Assembly: GCA_020634565.1 (NCBI GenBank)
Contig: JACKBN010000008.1
Span: forward strand, 62,001-126,000
DNA length: 64,000 nt
Source of the DNA: Ardenticatenaceae bacterium
Lineage (GTDB): Bacteria; Chloroflexota; Anaerolineae; Promineifilales; Promineifilaceae
Direction: 5' to 3'
Shown here piece after piece: positions 1-8,851 of the stretch. Under the pieces are notes generated by a model. That model was not told where the DNA came from. It made no database searches and worked only from the letters and a program-made list of their open reading frames with translations. Both the position numbers and the translations under genes were made by a program. Position 1 is the stretch's first letter; each line of letters starts with the position of its first letter.

Positions 1-81
1 GTTCACGTTTTACTTGCGACTCAAATTGATAGTACCCAAATAGTGCGTAGCTTGCGGCGCAAATTGGGACAGTCAAGCTAA
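1..81 (+). CDS. Possible C-terminal end of an upstream gene
   Basis: Frame 1 is open from the window edge to a TAA at 79-81 and would encode 26 residues ending in RRKLGQSS. Nothing in this fragment is recognisable. It could be the tail of a plus-strand gene whose body lies outside the window, or chance: an open stretch of this length is not significant. It would converge on the membrane ATPase gene at 124, with about 40 bp between the two stops. Confidence 0.25.
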   Translation, partial: VHVLLATQIDSTQIVRSLRRKLGQSS

Positions 82-123
82 TAACAAGTTCCACAGACCA
101 ATTCCTTCACTTTATTTTTCAGT

Positions 124-2874
124 TTAATTTCTCTGCCCCACAAACCAGCGACGCACCAGTTCAATTTGAAAGCGCAAGCCATTGCCATGTGGCTCGATGA
201 GCTCACGTTGCTGGAGTTGGGTGAGGGTTTGGCCAAGCTCCGCGCTACCCATCTCCCCTTCTAACTCGCTACGCGAAACCACTTGCTTCTCACCCGCTTG
301 GGCCAGCAGATGCAGCACCTGACCGCCCACCTCATCCGTCTGGTTGCGCATGTCGGCGAAGAAAAAGCTGCCGTGGATGAGCGCTTCGGGTACGGCCGTT
401 TCCACATCATCCACCGTTGCCAAGCGACGCTGCGCCGGGGGCTGCTCGTTTTTCAGGGCCACAATCTCGGCACAAAGCAGCTGCACCAGGAACGGATGCC
501 CACGCGTCAGGTCCAGCACGCGCTGGCTGGCGGCCGGTTCGTAACGCAGGGCAAAATTCTGCACCGGCGCTTCCACCAGCTGCCGCGCCTCGTCCGGATG
601 CAGGTAGCCAATGTGCACCACCTGTACGTTGATCAAATAACTGGACCAGCGCGAAAATTCCGCCAGCGTGTGCGAGCCAGAGAGCAGCACCTTAAATTTG
701 GGCCGGTGCTGGATAAGATGGCGCAGCATCCCCAGCACAATCTCCTCGTCAAAACGCTGCAAGGCGAGCACCCGCTCCAGCGCCTCAAACTCGTCCAGCA
801 TCAGCAGCGCGGTTTGGCCGCCCAGCGCCGCTTCTACCTCGTCCAGCCACTCGTCGAAGCGGGTGAACGGGTCATCTTGCAGCAGCTCCCGACTGAGCGA
901 CGGTAGGGTCACACCCCGCTGCCGTTTGGCCGACTGGACCATGCTGCGGGCCACGTTGTACAAAAAGCCCGCCTCATCCTGCGCCCGCGAGGCCGGGCCT
1001 TGTAAATCCACAAACAGGGGCACGATGCTGCTCGGCAGCAGCCGCCCCAAATTGTTGAGCAGCGACGTTTTGCCCACACGCCGCTGACCGTAAAGCAGCA
1101 GCGGCGGCTGACGACGGTCCAGCAACAGCTGCTCGATCCGGCTGCTCACGTCCTGCCGCCCGATGAAAATGGCTTGCTTCTCCGTCAGCGGCACGCCGAT
1201 GATGTACGGGCTGTCAATCTCCTGGCGCAGCTCCGCTTCCTCGGCCAGCCGCGCCCCTTTTTCGCCAATGATGTGCCGCCAGTTGGCCGCAATCGGGCGG
1301 AAGCGGGCGGCATATGGCTCATTGCTGCGGGTTAACTCCCGAAGTAGCCCATCCAGCCGATCCTCGACGGCGTGCAGGGCAAGGCGCTGGTTGTAGGCGC
1401 TCTCCTGCTGCAAAGCGGCGGCCACGTCGGTACTGAGGCGGCTGAAGCTGCGCAGCAAGGCGCTGGCCGGACCCACCAGATCGCCCGCCGCCAATCCGGG
1501 ATGCACTTCGGCAATTTGTACGGCCGTTTCACACAACTCCAACTGCCGCGCATCCAGCTCAATTTGGGCCGATTGGGCCGCCCAGCGCTGCCGGGTGCCG
1601 GTTAGATAGGCCATCGCCGTGCGCCCCTCGGCCAGGTTTTTGTGGATGGTTAGCAGCAGGTGGGCATCCAAATTGAGCAGCGGCAGGCGCTGAAATTCGT
1701 CCCAAAAGGCGGAGTGCCAGCGCAGCAGCGGCCGTTTCGCCCCATCATCCGCCCGCTGCACATCCAATTGGTACAGGATGCGATTCCAGACGAGCAAAAA
1801 TGGGTAGAGCAGGACGGGTCGCCACCAGGCGAGCGTCAAGCCTAGCAAAATCCCGGCCAGGCCAAACGACAAAAACGGGCCGTAAGACGCGCCATCGGTG
1901 GCGAAGAGGAACAGTCCCGCACCGCTGCCCAGCGCCCCAGCCAGGCCGCCCGCCCAGGTGCCTGCAATCTTCTCAGCCAGTACGTAGGGCAAGGCAAACA
2001 GCGCCGCCACAAAGGCGACAAAAGCCAGTGCCTGAACAAGCCCGCCAACGGCCGTTGCACTCGGCACGCCACCCGCCAACCAAACGGCCGTTCCCACCAG
2101 CACCCCCGCCACCATTCCGCGCCGCCAGCTTTGGCTGCGCCAGCCCACAGCTGCGCCAAACGGCAGCGCGGACAACAACACCGTCACCCAGCCACCTTCC
2201 AGGAATCGTGCCAAATAGCCCGCTGCCAGCCCGATGAGAATGCCCACCACCATGCCGCTCACCTGTCGCAAAACGGAGACGGTAGCTGCTTCCTGCACCA
2301 TCTCTTCGCGCGTCACGCCCACGCCGACGCCGTAGGCCAATCCGCCAGCCAGCCCGCTCGTGGCCCCAATCAGGCTGCTAATGGCGATTTCCAGAACGAC
2401 CGGCGCACCATTGATCACCAAATCGCCAGCGGAGCGGAGCAGCAGCGCGCCGCCCAGCCCCAGGGCAAAACCGGTGGCCATGCCCACGGTTACGCCAATC
2501 GCTACGCTGCCCGCGATGCTAGCCGCCAGCCCCACAATCAGCCCCACGGCAATGCCCAGCATGACGCCTAGCAGCAGCGCGGTCGAAGGCATGTTGAGCA
2601 GCCAGAGCACCAGCCCCAGCAGCAACCCAACCAGCAGCGGCCAGGCAAAAAAGGTCATGAGCAGGAAGCGAAGAACGGCCGTGTTGGTCCACTGCCGCCG
2701 CCGCAAATCGGCCAAACTAAAATACGGGGAAAGGGTGCTATCGATCCGTTTGAGGTGGTTGCGCCACGCGGAGGGGTGGAAGAAGAGCCAAAACAGCAGC
2801 CGCACGCTGCCGGTGAGCAGGTTGCCGGTCAGCGTCGGGGCGTCGGTGTAGCGGTTGCGGAGAGTGTCACTCAT
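124..2874 (-). CDS. Membrane-anchored STAND-like ATPase
   Basis: The product is about 916 residues. The N-terminal part (roughly residues 70-370) is a long run of hydrophobic, Gly/Ala-rich helices, so a multi-pass membrane domain. A soluble linker follows, then a P-loop ATPase module starting near residue 560: FIGRQDV, Walker A GQRRVGKTS, Walker B LLMLDEFEAL, and a C-terminal winged-helix-like stretch. This matches the ATP-binding domain family (AAA_16/nSTAND) that is also found in the neighbouring SARP-linked ATPase. The longest frame starts with TTG at 2889; I prefer the ATG at 2874 (MSDTL) although no clear ribosome-binding site precedes either. A signalling or regulatory role at the membrane is inferred from the architecture and from the SARP gene immediately upstream on the same strand. 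The substrate or signal is unknown. Confidence 0.7.
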   Translation of the reverse strand: MSDTLRNRYTDAPTLTGNLLTGSVRLLFWLFFHPSAWRNHLKRIDSTLSPYFSLADLRRRQWTNTAVLRFLLMTFFAWPLLVGLLLGLVLWLLNMPSTALLLGVMLGIAVGLIVGLAASIAGSVAIGVTVGMATGFALGLGGALLLRSAGDLVINGAPVVLEIAISSLIGATSGLAGGLAYGVGVGVTREEMVQEAATVSVLRQVSGMVVGILIGLAAGYLARFLEGGWVTVLLSALPFGAAVGWRSQSWRRGMVAGVLVGTAVWLAGGVPSATAVGGLVQALAFVAFVAALFALPYVLAEKIAGTWAGGLAGALGSGAGLFLFATDGASYGPFLSFGLAGILLGLTLAWWRPVLLYPFLLVWNRILYQLDVQRADDGAKRPLLRWHSAFWDEFQRLPLLNLDAHLLLTIHKNLAEGRTAMAYLTGTRQRWAAQSAQIELDARQLELCETAVQIAEVHPGLAAGDLVGPASALLRSFSRLSTDVAAALQQESAYNQRLALHAVEDRLDGLLRELTRSNEPYAARFRPIAANWRHIIGEKGARLAEEAELRQEIDSPYIIGVPLTEKQAIFIGRQDVSSRIEQLLLDRRQPPLLLYGQRRVGKTSLLNNLGRLLPSSIVPLFVDLQGPASRAQDEAGFLYNVARSMVQSAKRQRGVTLPSLSRELLQDDPFTRFDEWLDEVEAALGGQTALLMLDEFEALERVLALQRFDEEIVLGMLRHLIQHRPKFKVLLSGSHTLAEFSRWSSYLINVQVVHIGYLHPDEARQLVEAPVQNFALRYEPAASQRVLDLTRGHPFLVQLLCAEIVALKNEQPPAQRRLATVDDVETAVPEALIHGSFFFADMRNQTDEVGGQVLHLLAQAGEKQVVSRSELEGEMGSAELGQTLTQLQQRELIEPHGNGLRFQIELVRRWFVGQRN

Positions 2875-2888
2875 TTGGGTTCGGACCA

Positions 2889-2948
2889 AGATTGGACCAA
2901 TTTCCTTTAACTGAAACCGACCGTTATTGAAGCAAATTGGTCCAATCT
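2889..2948. repeat. 15-bp perfect inverted repeat between two ATPase genes
   Basis: AGATTGGACCAATTT (2889-2903) is repeated in perfect inverted form at 2934-2948, separated by 30 bp. On the minus strand it lies between the stop of the SARP-linked ATPase and the start of the membrane ATPase, so its transcript would form a hairpin in the leader of the latter. It lacks a U-tract and is therefore not a typical terminator. It could be an attenuating or mRNA-stabilising hairpin, or a small dispersed repeat. Confidence 0.6.
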
Positions 2949-2953
2949 AAGCA

Positions 2954-3769
2954 TCAATGGTCAGCCATGCGGCGCAGCGGTTCAAGTTGGCGCAGGGCTT
3001 CTTCGCGCCAGTCGTCGCCGGTTTCGCCTTCGCTCAGGCTGAGCAGCCGCTCGCGGCAGAGAATTTGCAGCTGCATGGGCCAACGGCCGCTTTCGGCCAA
3101 AATCCATTCTACATCCCGCGCCGCAAATTTGATGGGCGCGGTGGCGATGAGATTTCTTGCGCCTTCTTCGGAAAGTGGACCGAGAACGGCCGTATAGCCA
3201 AAAATGTTGAAAAATGGGGAGCCCATCCCCTGGTGCTGGGCCAGCACGTCCGGCGGCTGGGCGCTGGACAGCACAAACCCGAGGTTGCCGTCCACCTGAT
3301 TGGTCGCCAGCGAGCGCAAACTTTCCCAAAAGGCATCGTCCAGTTCAGGATAGCGGGTCAGCGCCACGCCCAATTCGTCAAACAAAATGACGGTGGGCCG
3401 GTCCAGCTGCTCGCTAACCACATCCATAAATGATTCCAGATCGCATGGTTCGGGTACGTTTAGGTCCATCTCGGTGAGCAGGGTGCGCAAGAGCACCTCT
3501 TGCTTGCCCAAGCGCGCATCCTGAAAATCGATAAAAATCCAGCGGTAGTTGCTGGCTTGGGGCAACCATTTGGCCAAGCGCAAGTAATGCAGCAGCGAGG
3601 TTTTGCCGCTGCGCCGGGGACCGATGATGGCTGCGTTTTGCAACGGCCGTTGGCGCAGCATCATGCCCAGTCGCTTCAACTCCCGTTCGCGACCAAAAAA
3701 CTGCTCTGGCTGGGTGATAGGCGGACCAGCGATGAAGGGCGATTGGGTGACAAGGTGACCGGGCGACAA
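2954..3769 (-). CDS. AAA/STAND ATPase, detached C-terminal half of a SARP regulator
   Basis: About 271 residues: FFGRERELKRL, Walker A GPRRSGKTSLL, a Walker B region VILFDELG, and a C-terminal helical part. This is the AAA_16-type ATPase commonly found after the BTAD domain in SARP regulators. The frame opens only just after an in-frame TGA near 3797 and its first usable codon is a TTG at 3769 inside a repeat; no ribosome-binding site is evident. The preceding gene, a BTAD regulator, overlaps it in another frame for about 350 bp. The simplest reading is one ancestral BTAD-ATPase protein split by an indel in the repeat at 3744-3833. The ATPase part may still be made by reinitiation, frameshifting, or after repeat-length change. 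Confidence 0.7.
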   Translation of the reverse strand: MSPGHLVTQSPFIAGPPITQPEQFFGRERELKRLGMMLRQRPLQNAAIIGPRRSGKTSLLHYLRLAKWLPQASNYRWIFIDFQDARLGKQEVLLRTLLTEMDLNVPEPCDLESFMDVVSEQLDRPTVILFDELGVALTRYPELDDAFWESLRSLATNQVDGNLGFVLSSAQPPDVLAQHQGMGSPFFNIFGYTAVLGPLSEEGARNLIATAPIKFAARDVEWILAESGRWPMQLQILCRERLLSLSEGETGDDWREEALRQLEPLRRMADH

Positions 3770-4562
3770 GGTGACCGGGTGACAAGGTGGCCTCTTTCAT
3801 CTTGTCACCTTGTCTCCTTGTCACCTTGTCATACTCGCCGGATCGAATTTGCTCGTGCAGTACGGCCGTTTCCGCTGAAACAGCCACGCCTAGTTCCTCG
3901 ATGAGCAGCTGCTGGCACTGTTCAAACTGGAGCAAAGCGGCGGGACGTTGGCCAGATTGGGCCAGGAGCTGCATCAAAAGGCGATGACTGGCTTCGCGGG
4001 TTGGTTCCAAGGCAAGCAATTGCCTGGCAATTTGAATGCCGTGCTCAAAATTGTGCTGCATCTGGAGCTGAGTCGCCCAGGCATCGTGAGCGGCAACAGC
4101 CTGGTTGTGGAACCAGAGGCGCTGCTCTTGCAGCCAATTGTCAAATTCAGGCGCCTGACGGATGTAGAACTCTTGCAAAAATTCACCACGGTATAGTTCA
4201 ACGGCCGTTTGCCAGCCGTCACCTGGCTTTTCACCATTACGGATGGCTTGTTGGAAAACGGCCGTGTCTACCTGCACTGGCGCATCGGGATGCACGGACA
4301 CAGTTTGGTGGCTGATTTGCAGGTATGGCTCCACATGCTGGCGCAACCTTAGCAGCACACCGCGCAGGTTGCGCCGGGCATCGGATTCAGGCAATTCTCC
4401 CCACAGCAGATTGGCGAGGGCATGGCGGGAATGGGAACGGCCGTTTACCGCCAAATAGCAAAGTAGCGCCTGCGCTTTCCCCGAATCCAGCCCAATCAAC
4501 GGTTCGTTGTCTATTTCAACTTGCAATGGCCCCAACAAAGCCAAATTTAGTACCTTTGTCAT
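3414..4562 (-). CDS. SARP-type regulator (winged helix plus BTAD), C-terminus out of frame
   Basis: The first ~245 residues are a clear SARP regulator. An OmpR/PhoB-like winged helix (LALLGPLQVEI, LLCYLAVNGR, LANLLWGELPESDARRNL) is followed by a bacterial transcriptional activation domain of helical repeats (LLALEPTREASHRLLMQLLA). After the GTGACAAG-type repeat the frame continues for about 115 residues that are low-complexity and out of register with the ATPase gene, whose DNA it shares; this tail is probably not meaningful. The start is taken at the ATG at 4562; a TTG at 4589 would add nine residues. The gene is divergent from the pilin-like cluster that begins at 4742, so that cluster is the obvious candidate target. 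It contains several ACGGCCGT sites. Confidence 0.75.
   Translation of the reverse strand: MTKVLNLALLGPLQVEIDNEPLIGLDSGKAQALLCYLAVNGRSHSRHALANLLWGELPESDARRNLRGVLLRLRQHVEPYLQISHQTVSVHPDAPVQVDTAVFQQAIRNGEKPGDGWQTAVELYRGEFLQEFYIRQAPEFDNWLQEQRLWFHNQAVAAHDAWATQLQMQHNFEHGIQIARQLLALEPTREASHRLLMQLLAQSGQRPAALLQFEQCQQLLIEELGVAVSAETAVLHEQIRSGEYDKVTRRQGDKMKEATLSPGHLVARSPCHPIALHRWSAYHPARAVFWSRTGVEATGHDAAPTAVAKRSHHRSPAQRQNLAAALLALGQMVAPSQQLPLDFYRFSGCALGQARGALAHPAHRDGPKRTRTMRSGIIYGCG
3744..3833. repeat. GTGACAAG/CTTGTCAC repeat cluster at a frameshift
   Basis: Plus-strand bases here are built from units such as GGTGACAAGGTGAC and, after a short centre near 3795, the inverted units CTTGTCACCTTGTC. The block is both a tandem repeat and a large inverted repeat. 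It lies exactly at the junction between the BTAD domain and the ATPase domain and accounts for the loss of a common frame. Repeats with this sequence style are often intergenic, so invasion of the linker is plausible. Slippage here would switch the two halves in and out of register. Confidence 0.75.
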
Positions 4563-4741
4563 ACCCTCTGTCAATAATTTTAGCTTCAATCAACGCTTGA
4601 TAAACGCTAGAATGACACGCGTGCATTAATCTATTATGAATGAGTTAATATATTGCAATCAAACTATTCCCAGCCAGTATACCGGAAACAGCATTTTGAT
4701 GGAACTTGTGAACTGGCCAGCAAATGCAGAGAAAGACAATT

Positions 4742-6804
4742 ATGACCAAACTCAAAAAACGATTTAACGATTCTCCCGGACAGGCATTGGTCGAGTTTGC
4801 GCTGATCATATCGGTGCTTTTGATGATGATCTTTTGATTATCGAAAGTGCCCGAATTCTATGGGCCTGGAACACCGTGCAAAATGCTGCCCGAGAAGGCG
4901 CTCGCTATGCAATCACAGGGCAAGAACAGGTACCGACCTGTGCCGTAGATTTTGGTTTGCCTAAATTTGTTACGGGCGATCGTGACGTGTGTAATGATTT
5001 ACGCACAGCCTCCGTTATTGACAAAACCCATTCCCATTTAGCAGGATTGCCACTAGACGAAGAATCCACAACGTTTGAAGATGATGAATATTATAATATT
5101 GAAGTCTGGGGTGTTGATCAAAACGGCCAGCTACAATATGACAATGCAGGTTTACCAAACACGCCAGTAATTGTCCGGGTAACGTATCGCGTTCCCATCA
5201 TTACACCATTCTTCACACCCATTTTGCCTTCAATCCCCGTGGTAGGACAAGAAACACTTTACAATGAAGCATTTGGTCAGCTAGGTGGCAACAGTGAGGG
5301 CGCGGCATTGCCACCCAACCTCCCCCCAGTGCCAACACCAGGTGTTACACCGTCGCCTACACCATCCCCCACACCGTCAGACACCCCCACTCCTGGCCCA
5401 ACGTCAACACCCACCTACACGCCAACGCCGCTTCGCTGCGATCTGGAATTTGAAGGATCAGCCGTAGCTGGCAATAATTATGTATTTGTCACTGGTGATG
5501 TGGGAATTACTGTAGAAGTTTATAATTTATCTGATAATTCCGCCTTTTTGGGAAGCTTTGTCTTAAATGGACCCTTAGATGGTCACGCCTGTGAGGGTTT
5601 TGGGGCCGTAACGCTAGATCCAGCATTAACGGGGGCTAATGTCGGTGACGTCTTGCTGGCAGTACAGTCAGATGCAGCTGATAACAACGACACAACCATT
5701 GTAGTTGGAGTTCCGCCAACCCCAACGCCTTCGCCAACACTAACCCCTGTACCTACCAGCACGCCAACCAATACACCTTTACCAACACCCACAAACACGC
5801 CTAGTGGTCCATACATCTACGTTTCACCAAGCTGTGGACCTGGACCTAATGTGCTATTCAATGTACATGGTTTTAATTGGCCCACCAATCAATCTGTAAC
5901 GCTACAGTGGAATGGCGCTAATCAAAATGTGCTTCAGCCGAATCAACATATCGGCAGCTTTACCTATACTTGGACCTTTGATGGTTTAACCGCAGGCACT
6001 TACACTGTTCGCGCTGTGTCCGGCGGTGGTGCAGTATCAACCGATACCTTCAGCATCCCTTGTGAGGGTCAACCTACCTCAACACCAGTGCCAACGTCAA
6101 CGCTTTCACCAGCTGATTTGGTAGCTATTAGTCCACCCACGCTTATCAGCACACCACCCATTATTGCTTACCAGCCCGTTGAATTTTCTGTGGTCATTAC
6201 CAACACAGGTGACCTGGATGTAGAAAATCAATTCTTTGTAGATATCTTCTTAGACCCGACCACGATTTTGACAAACAGTATTCCTATAAATGAAAGCGAT
6301 GGGTATTCTGCGGTTAGTGGACTACCCGGTGGGGCCAGTCAAACAATCATTGTTCGCTCGAATTCAGGTTTCACAAACAACCCAACGAATCATCAGATCT
6401 ATGGGATGGTCGATTCTGTATTCCAGACGGATGAGTTAAGTGAGTTAAATAACGTCACAGATCCGCTATCCGTCAATTACGTGACGCCCGCGGCAACACC
6501 TACCCCCACCCCAGACCTTGTTGGTGCAGACGAAATTAGCGGAGTGGTTCGCGTACTCATTGGTACTTTCTTACGTCAATATCGGGCAACAGTTTTTCTC
6601 TTTGATGAGAGTACATCACAAATAATCGCTGCTGAAGTTACTGACGAAAATGGCTTTTACCTATTCAGCAACGTCTCGGCAGGTATGTATACAGTGCAAT
6701 CCTGTGTTGTAATTGATAATACGGAATACTTTGGTCTCCGTACGGGGCGAACCCCACCAGATCCATCCGCAGATATATTTGCGCTTCAAGGAGTATGTCC
6801 GTAA
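4742..6804 (+). CDS. TadE-like pilin-like surface protein with CARDB domain; frameshifted
   Basis: ATG at 4742 begins MTKLKKRF followed by the prepilin-type motif GQALVEFALIISVLL. That frame stops at a TGA at 4835-4837. From 4834 the next frame continues with IIESARILWAWNTVQNAAREGARYAI, the normal second half of a TadE helix. One extra T in the T-run at 4832-4835 would restore a single 687-residue protein, so this is a one-base indel (real or a sequencing error). Beyond the TadE part come a globular region, two Thr-Pro-rich linkers (near 5330-5430 and 5715-5800), an Ig-like region, a CARDB-like domain (about 6115-6480) and a C-terminal carboxypeptidase-regulatory/Cna-B-like domain (about 6535-6780). 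It is the first gene of the pilin-like cluster, divergent from the SARP gene. No ACGGCCGT site occurs in it. Confidence 0.75.
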
Positions 6805-8136
6805 ATGAAAAAAATTTGGTTATATTTAATTTTAGCTTTCATAGCTGTTGTTTGGGTAGGTCAGGCGAGTCTCATTGCTGTTGCAAAACCGGATGAACCA
6901 TTTTCGTCGCCTAATTGGGAAAATAATCAAAAAATATCGCAAAGCAGTGGCATTACCGGCGCCATTGTGCCCTCTATAGCGGCATCTAATAATGGAGCAA
7001 AAGTTATTGTTGTCTATCAAGGGATAATCAATGACAACATAAACGATCATGATGTGTATTACACAACCTCAACTAATTACGGAGATACTTGGCCAACAAA
7101 AGCACGCATCCACCAAAGCACAGGGACAGCTTCAGATTCATCTTTTGTGGATGTTACTATAACGCCTAATAGCAAAGGACATGCTGTTTGGATAGAAGAA
7201 TTCAGCAACACCCCGCGATTAGTTTATAAGTACGAAAATTATTGGGGAAATAATACAACAAATCTAATTACAATTTCAGCTCCTACCATTCCTACTGTCA
7301 TGGCAGAGCCAAGAATTGTAGCAAAAAACAACAACCGCTTAGATGTGGTCTGGGCACAAGGTGAGCCCACAACCAACATAAATATCTATCATGCCTACTC
7401 TATAAGTAGTACTGGTAATAGTTGGCTAGGTATTTCACCAATTGCCGATACTACCAATACGTCACGTCTTCCGGATATCGCCATCGATGCTTCAGGAAAT
7501 TACCATGTTGTTTGGGAAGAAGGACCAGATCCAACAACCATCCGTTATGTGCGAGGTGTGCCATCTGGAAATTCAATTAATTGGTCAGCAAGCATTAACA
7601 TTTCTCAGAGAAGTATTCCCGGGAATGTATCAACTGCAACACAACCAAAAATCATTGCTGTAGGGAACACAATCCACGTCTCTTACACAAATTTCATTGG
7701 TGCCCAGCAGCAATATGTCCATCATCTACAGTGTAATAGTGGTTGTACCAATGCATCTAATTGGTCTTCCACGAATAATCCGGTTTCTGGCCAAGTATTA
7801 GGAGCAAAGGCATTAGATCCCTTTGACGTTATCTCTACTGTAGCACAAGTTGGGAGATGTACCTTTGTCTATTTTCATGGCATTCAAGATGATTTCAATC
7901 CTGGTACCACAGATAATGAACGTCTGTGGGGTACCAACAGTTGTGGCAACTGGGCTTCAAGTGCTAGAGATCAGTTAACTAGCAATGAAAATCGTTCTGT
8001 CAATCCTAGTTTGATATCTGCAAATAATTGGTGGCTATATTTAACCTATGAGAAGGTTAGTATTGACAGCACCTTACGTGAGATTTATTTTTTCAGAAAT
8101 CAACCAGCGATTTATTTACCACTGGTTTCAAAATAA
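6805..8136 (+). CDS. Secreted beta-propeller/sialidase-like protein ending in IYLPLVSK
   Basis: 443 residues. The ATG directly follows the TAA of the TadE-like gene, with AAGGAG about 12 bases upstream inside that gene, so translation is probably coupled. A signal peptide (LYLILAFIAVVWVGQASLIAVA) is followed by repeated modules of the sort seen in sialidase/BNR propellers (VVYQG, VYYTTSTNYGDTWP, HAVWIEE, LDVVWAQGE, YHVVWEEGPDP). Catalytic sialidase residues cannot be assigned. The last residues are AIYLPLVSK. C-terminal (I/V/F)YLPLV-type endings recur on secreted Chloroflexota proteins and may be a sorting or anchoring tag; I state that from memory. Membership of the pilin-like cluster suggests an extracellular accessory role. 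The gene lacks the ACGGCCGT palindrome and is AT-richer than the surrounding DNA. Confidence 0.7.
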   Translation: MKKIWLYLILAFIAVVWVGQASLIAVAKPDEPFSSPNWENNQKISQSSGITGAIVPSIAASNNGAKVIVVYQGIINDNINDHDVYYTTSTNYGDTWPTKARIHQSTGTASDSSFVDVTITPNSKGHAVWIEEFSNTPRLVYKYENYWGNNTTNLITISAPTIPTVMAEPRIVAKNNNRLDVVWAQGEPTTNINIYHAYSISSTGNSWLGISPIADTTNTSRLPDIAIDASGNYHVVWEEGPDPTTIRYVRGVPSGNSINWSASINISQRSIPGNVSTATQPKIIAVGNTIHVSYTNFIGAQQQYVHHLQCNSGCTNASNWSSTNNPVSGQVLGAKALDPFDVISTVAQVGRCTFVYFHGIQDDFNPGTTDNERLWGTNSCGNWASSARDQLTSNENRSVNPSLISANNWWLYLTYEKVSIDSTLREIYFFRNQPAIYLPLVSK

Positions 8137-8139
8137 TTT

Positions 8140-8817
8140 ATGAACCGTTTAGAGTGGGTTTTAGGCATTATTTTGGTGGTTTTGCTGGCAGTGGTGGCAG
8201 TGCTATCGTTGACGTTTTGGTTCCGCAATGATCGCACGGCCGTTCCTGCCCCATCTTCTAACTCTGCCACCATTATTGCGCAACGGGCTGACGACATTGC
8301 CCCAACGCCAGAATACGAAGGCCGTTCCGCTATCGTCGCCTATGCTGCTGCACAAGAAACGGCCGTAGCTTGGCAGCCAGATGCCCAGATTCTTACCGCT
8401 CAGGCCACCTGGCCACAAGGAGCCACTGCACAGGAGTTACGTGCAGGTGAGACAAGCTGGGGATTTACATTTTATTCACCAGCGGCGCAAAAAATTGTCG
8501 TTTATTCGGTGGTAGAAGATCGGGTTGCCTTCGTATCTGAAGGCGAACACCAGCAAACAGCCCCGCTGCTTTCCGCCAGTGGGTGGAACCTGGACAGTGA
8601 TGAAGCAATCAAAACCTTTTTAGCGGGCGGCGGCAATCAATTTTTAGCCAATGGTGGCGTATCAACCCTAACCATGGCGCTTATGGCGAGTGACACAGAG
8701 GAAAACGGCCGTCTCGAATGGCAAATTTCTCTCTTTTCACTCCAAACTGGGCAAGCCTTCACCATGCGTTTAGATGCCACTTCCGGTGAAATTCTGTCTA
8801 CCAACCCAGAAACGTAA
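8140..8817 (+). CDS. Membrane-anchored hypothetical protein, PepSY-like C-terminus
   Basis: 225 residues with one N-terminal transmembrane helix (WVLGIILVVLLAVVAVLSLTFW) and an extracellular part. The C-terminal LEWQISLFSLQTGQAFTMR and DATSGEIL resemble PepSY-type folds, in which a Trp-containing strand precedes a D-x-x-(T/S)-G-E motif. The resemblance is by eye only. It starts three bases after the stop of the secreted propeller gene and is probably co-transcribed. Unlike all its cluster neighbours it contains three ACGGCCGT sites in under 700 bp, so its sequence history appears to differ from theirs. Confidence 0.6.
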   Translation: MNRLEWVLGIILVVLLAVVAVLSLTFWFRNDRTAVPAPSSNSATIIAQRADDIAPTPEYEGRSAIVAYAAAQETAVAWQPDAQILTAQATWPQGATAQELRAGETSWGFTFYSPAAQKIVVYSVVEDRVAFVSEGEHQQTAPLLSASGWNLDSDEAIKTFLAGGGNQFLANGGVSTLTMALMASDTEENGRLEWQISLFSLQTGQAFTMRLDATSGEILSTNPET

Positions 8818-8851
8818 TTATCGGATTTTGTAAGAATAAGTAGAGGAACTC

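Noticed and set aside
3414..3790. C-terminal ~115 residues of the SARP frame as a functional domain
   Set aside because: They are the out-of-frame translation of the ATPase gene, whose own frame has intact Walker A and B motifs.
3414..4562. SARP genes as evidence for an antibiotic biosynthetic cluster
   Set aside because: No polyketide, peptide or other secondary-metabolite synthase gene occurs in the window; neighbours are surface proteins.
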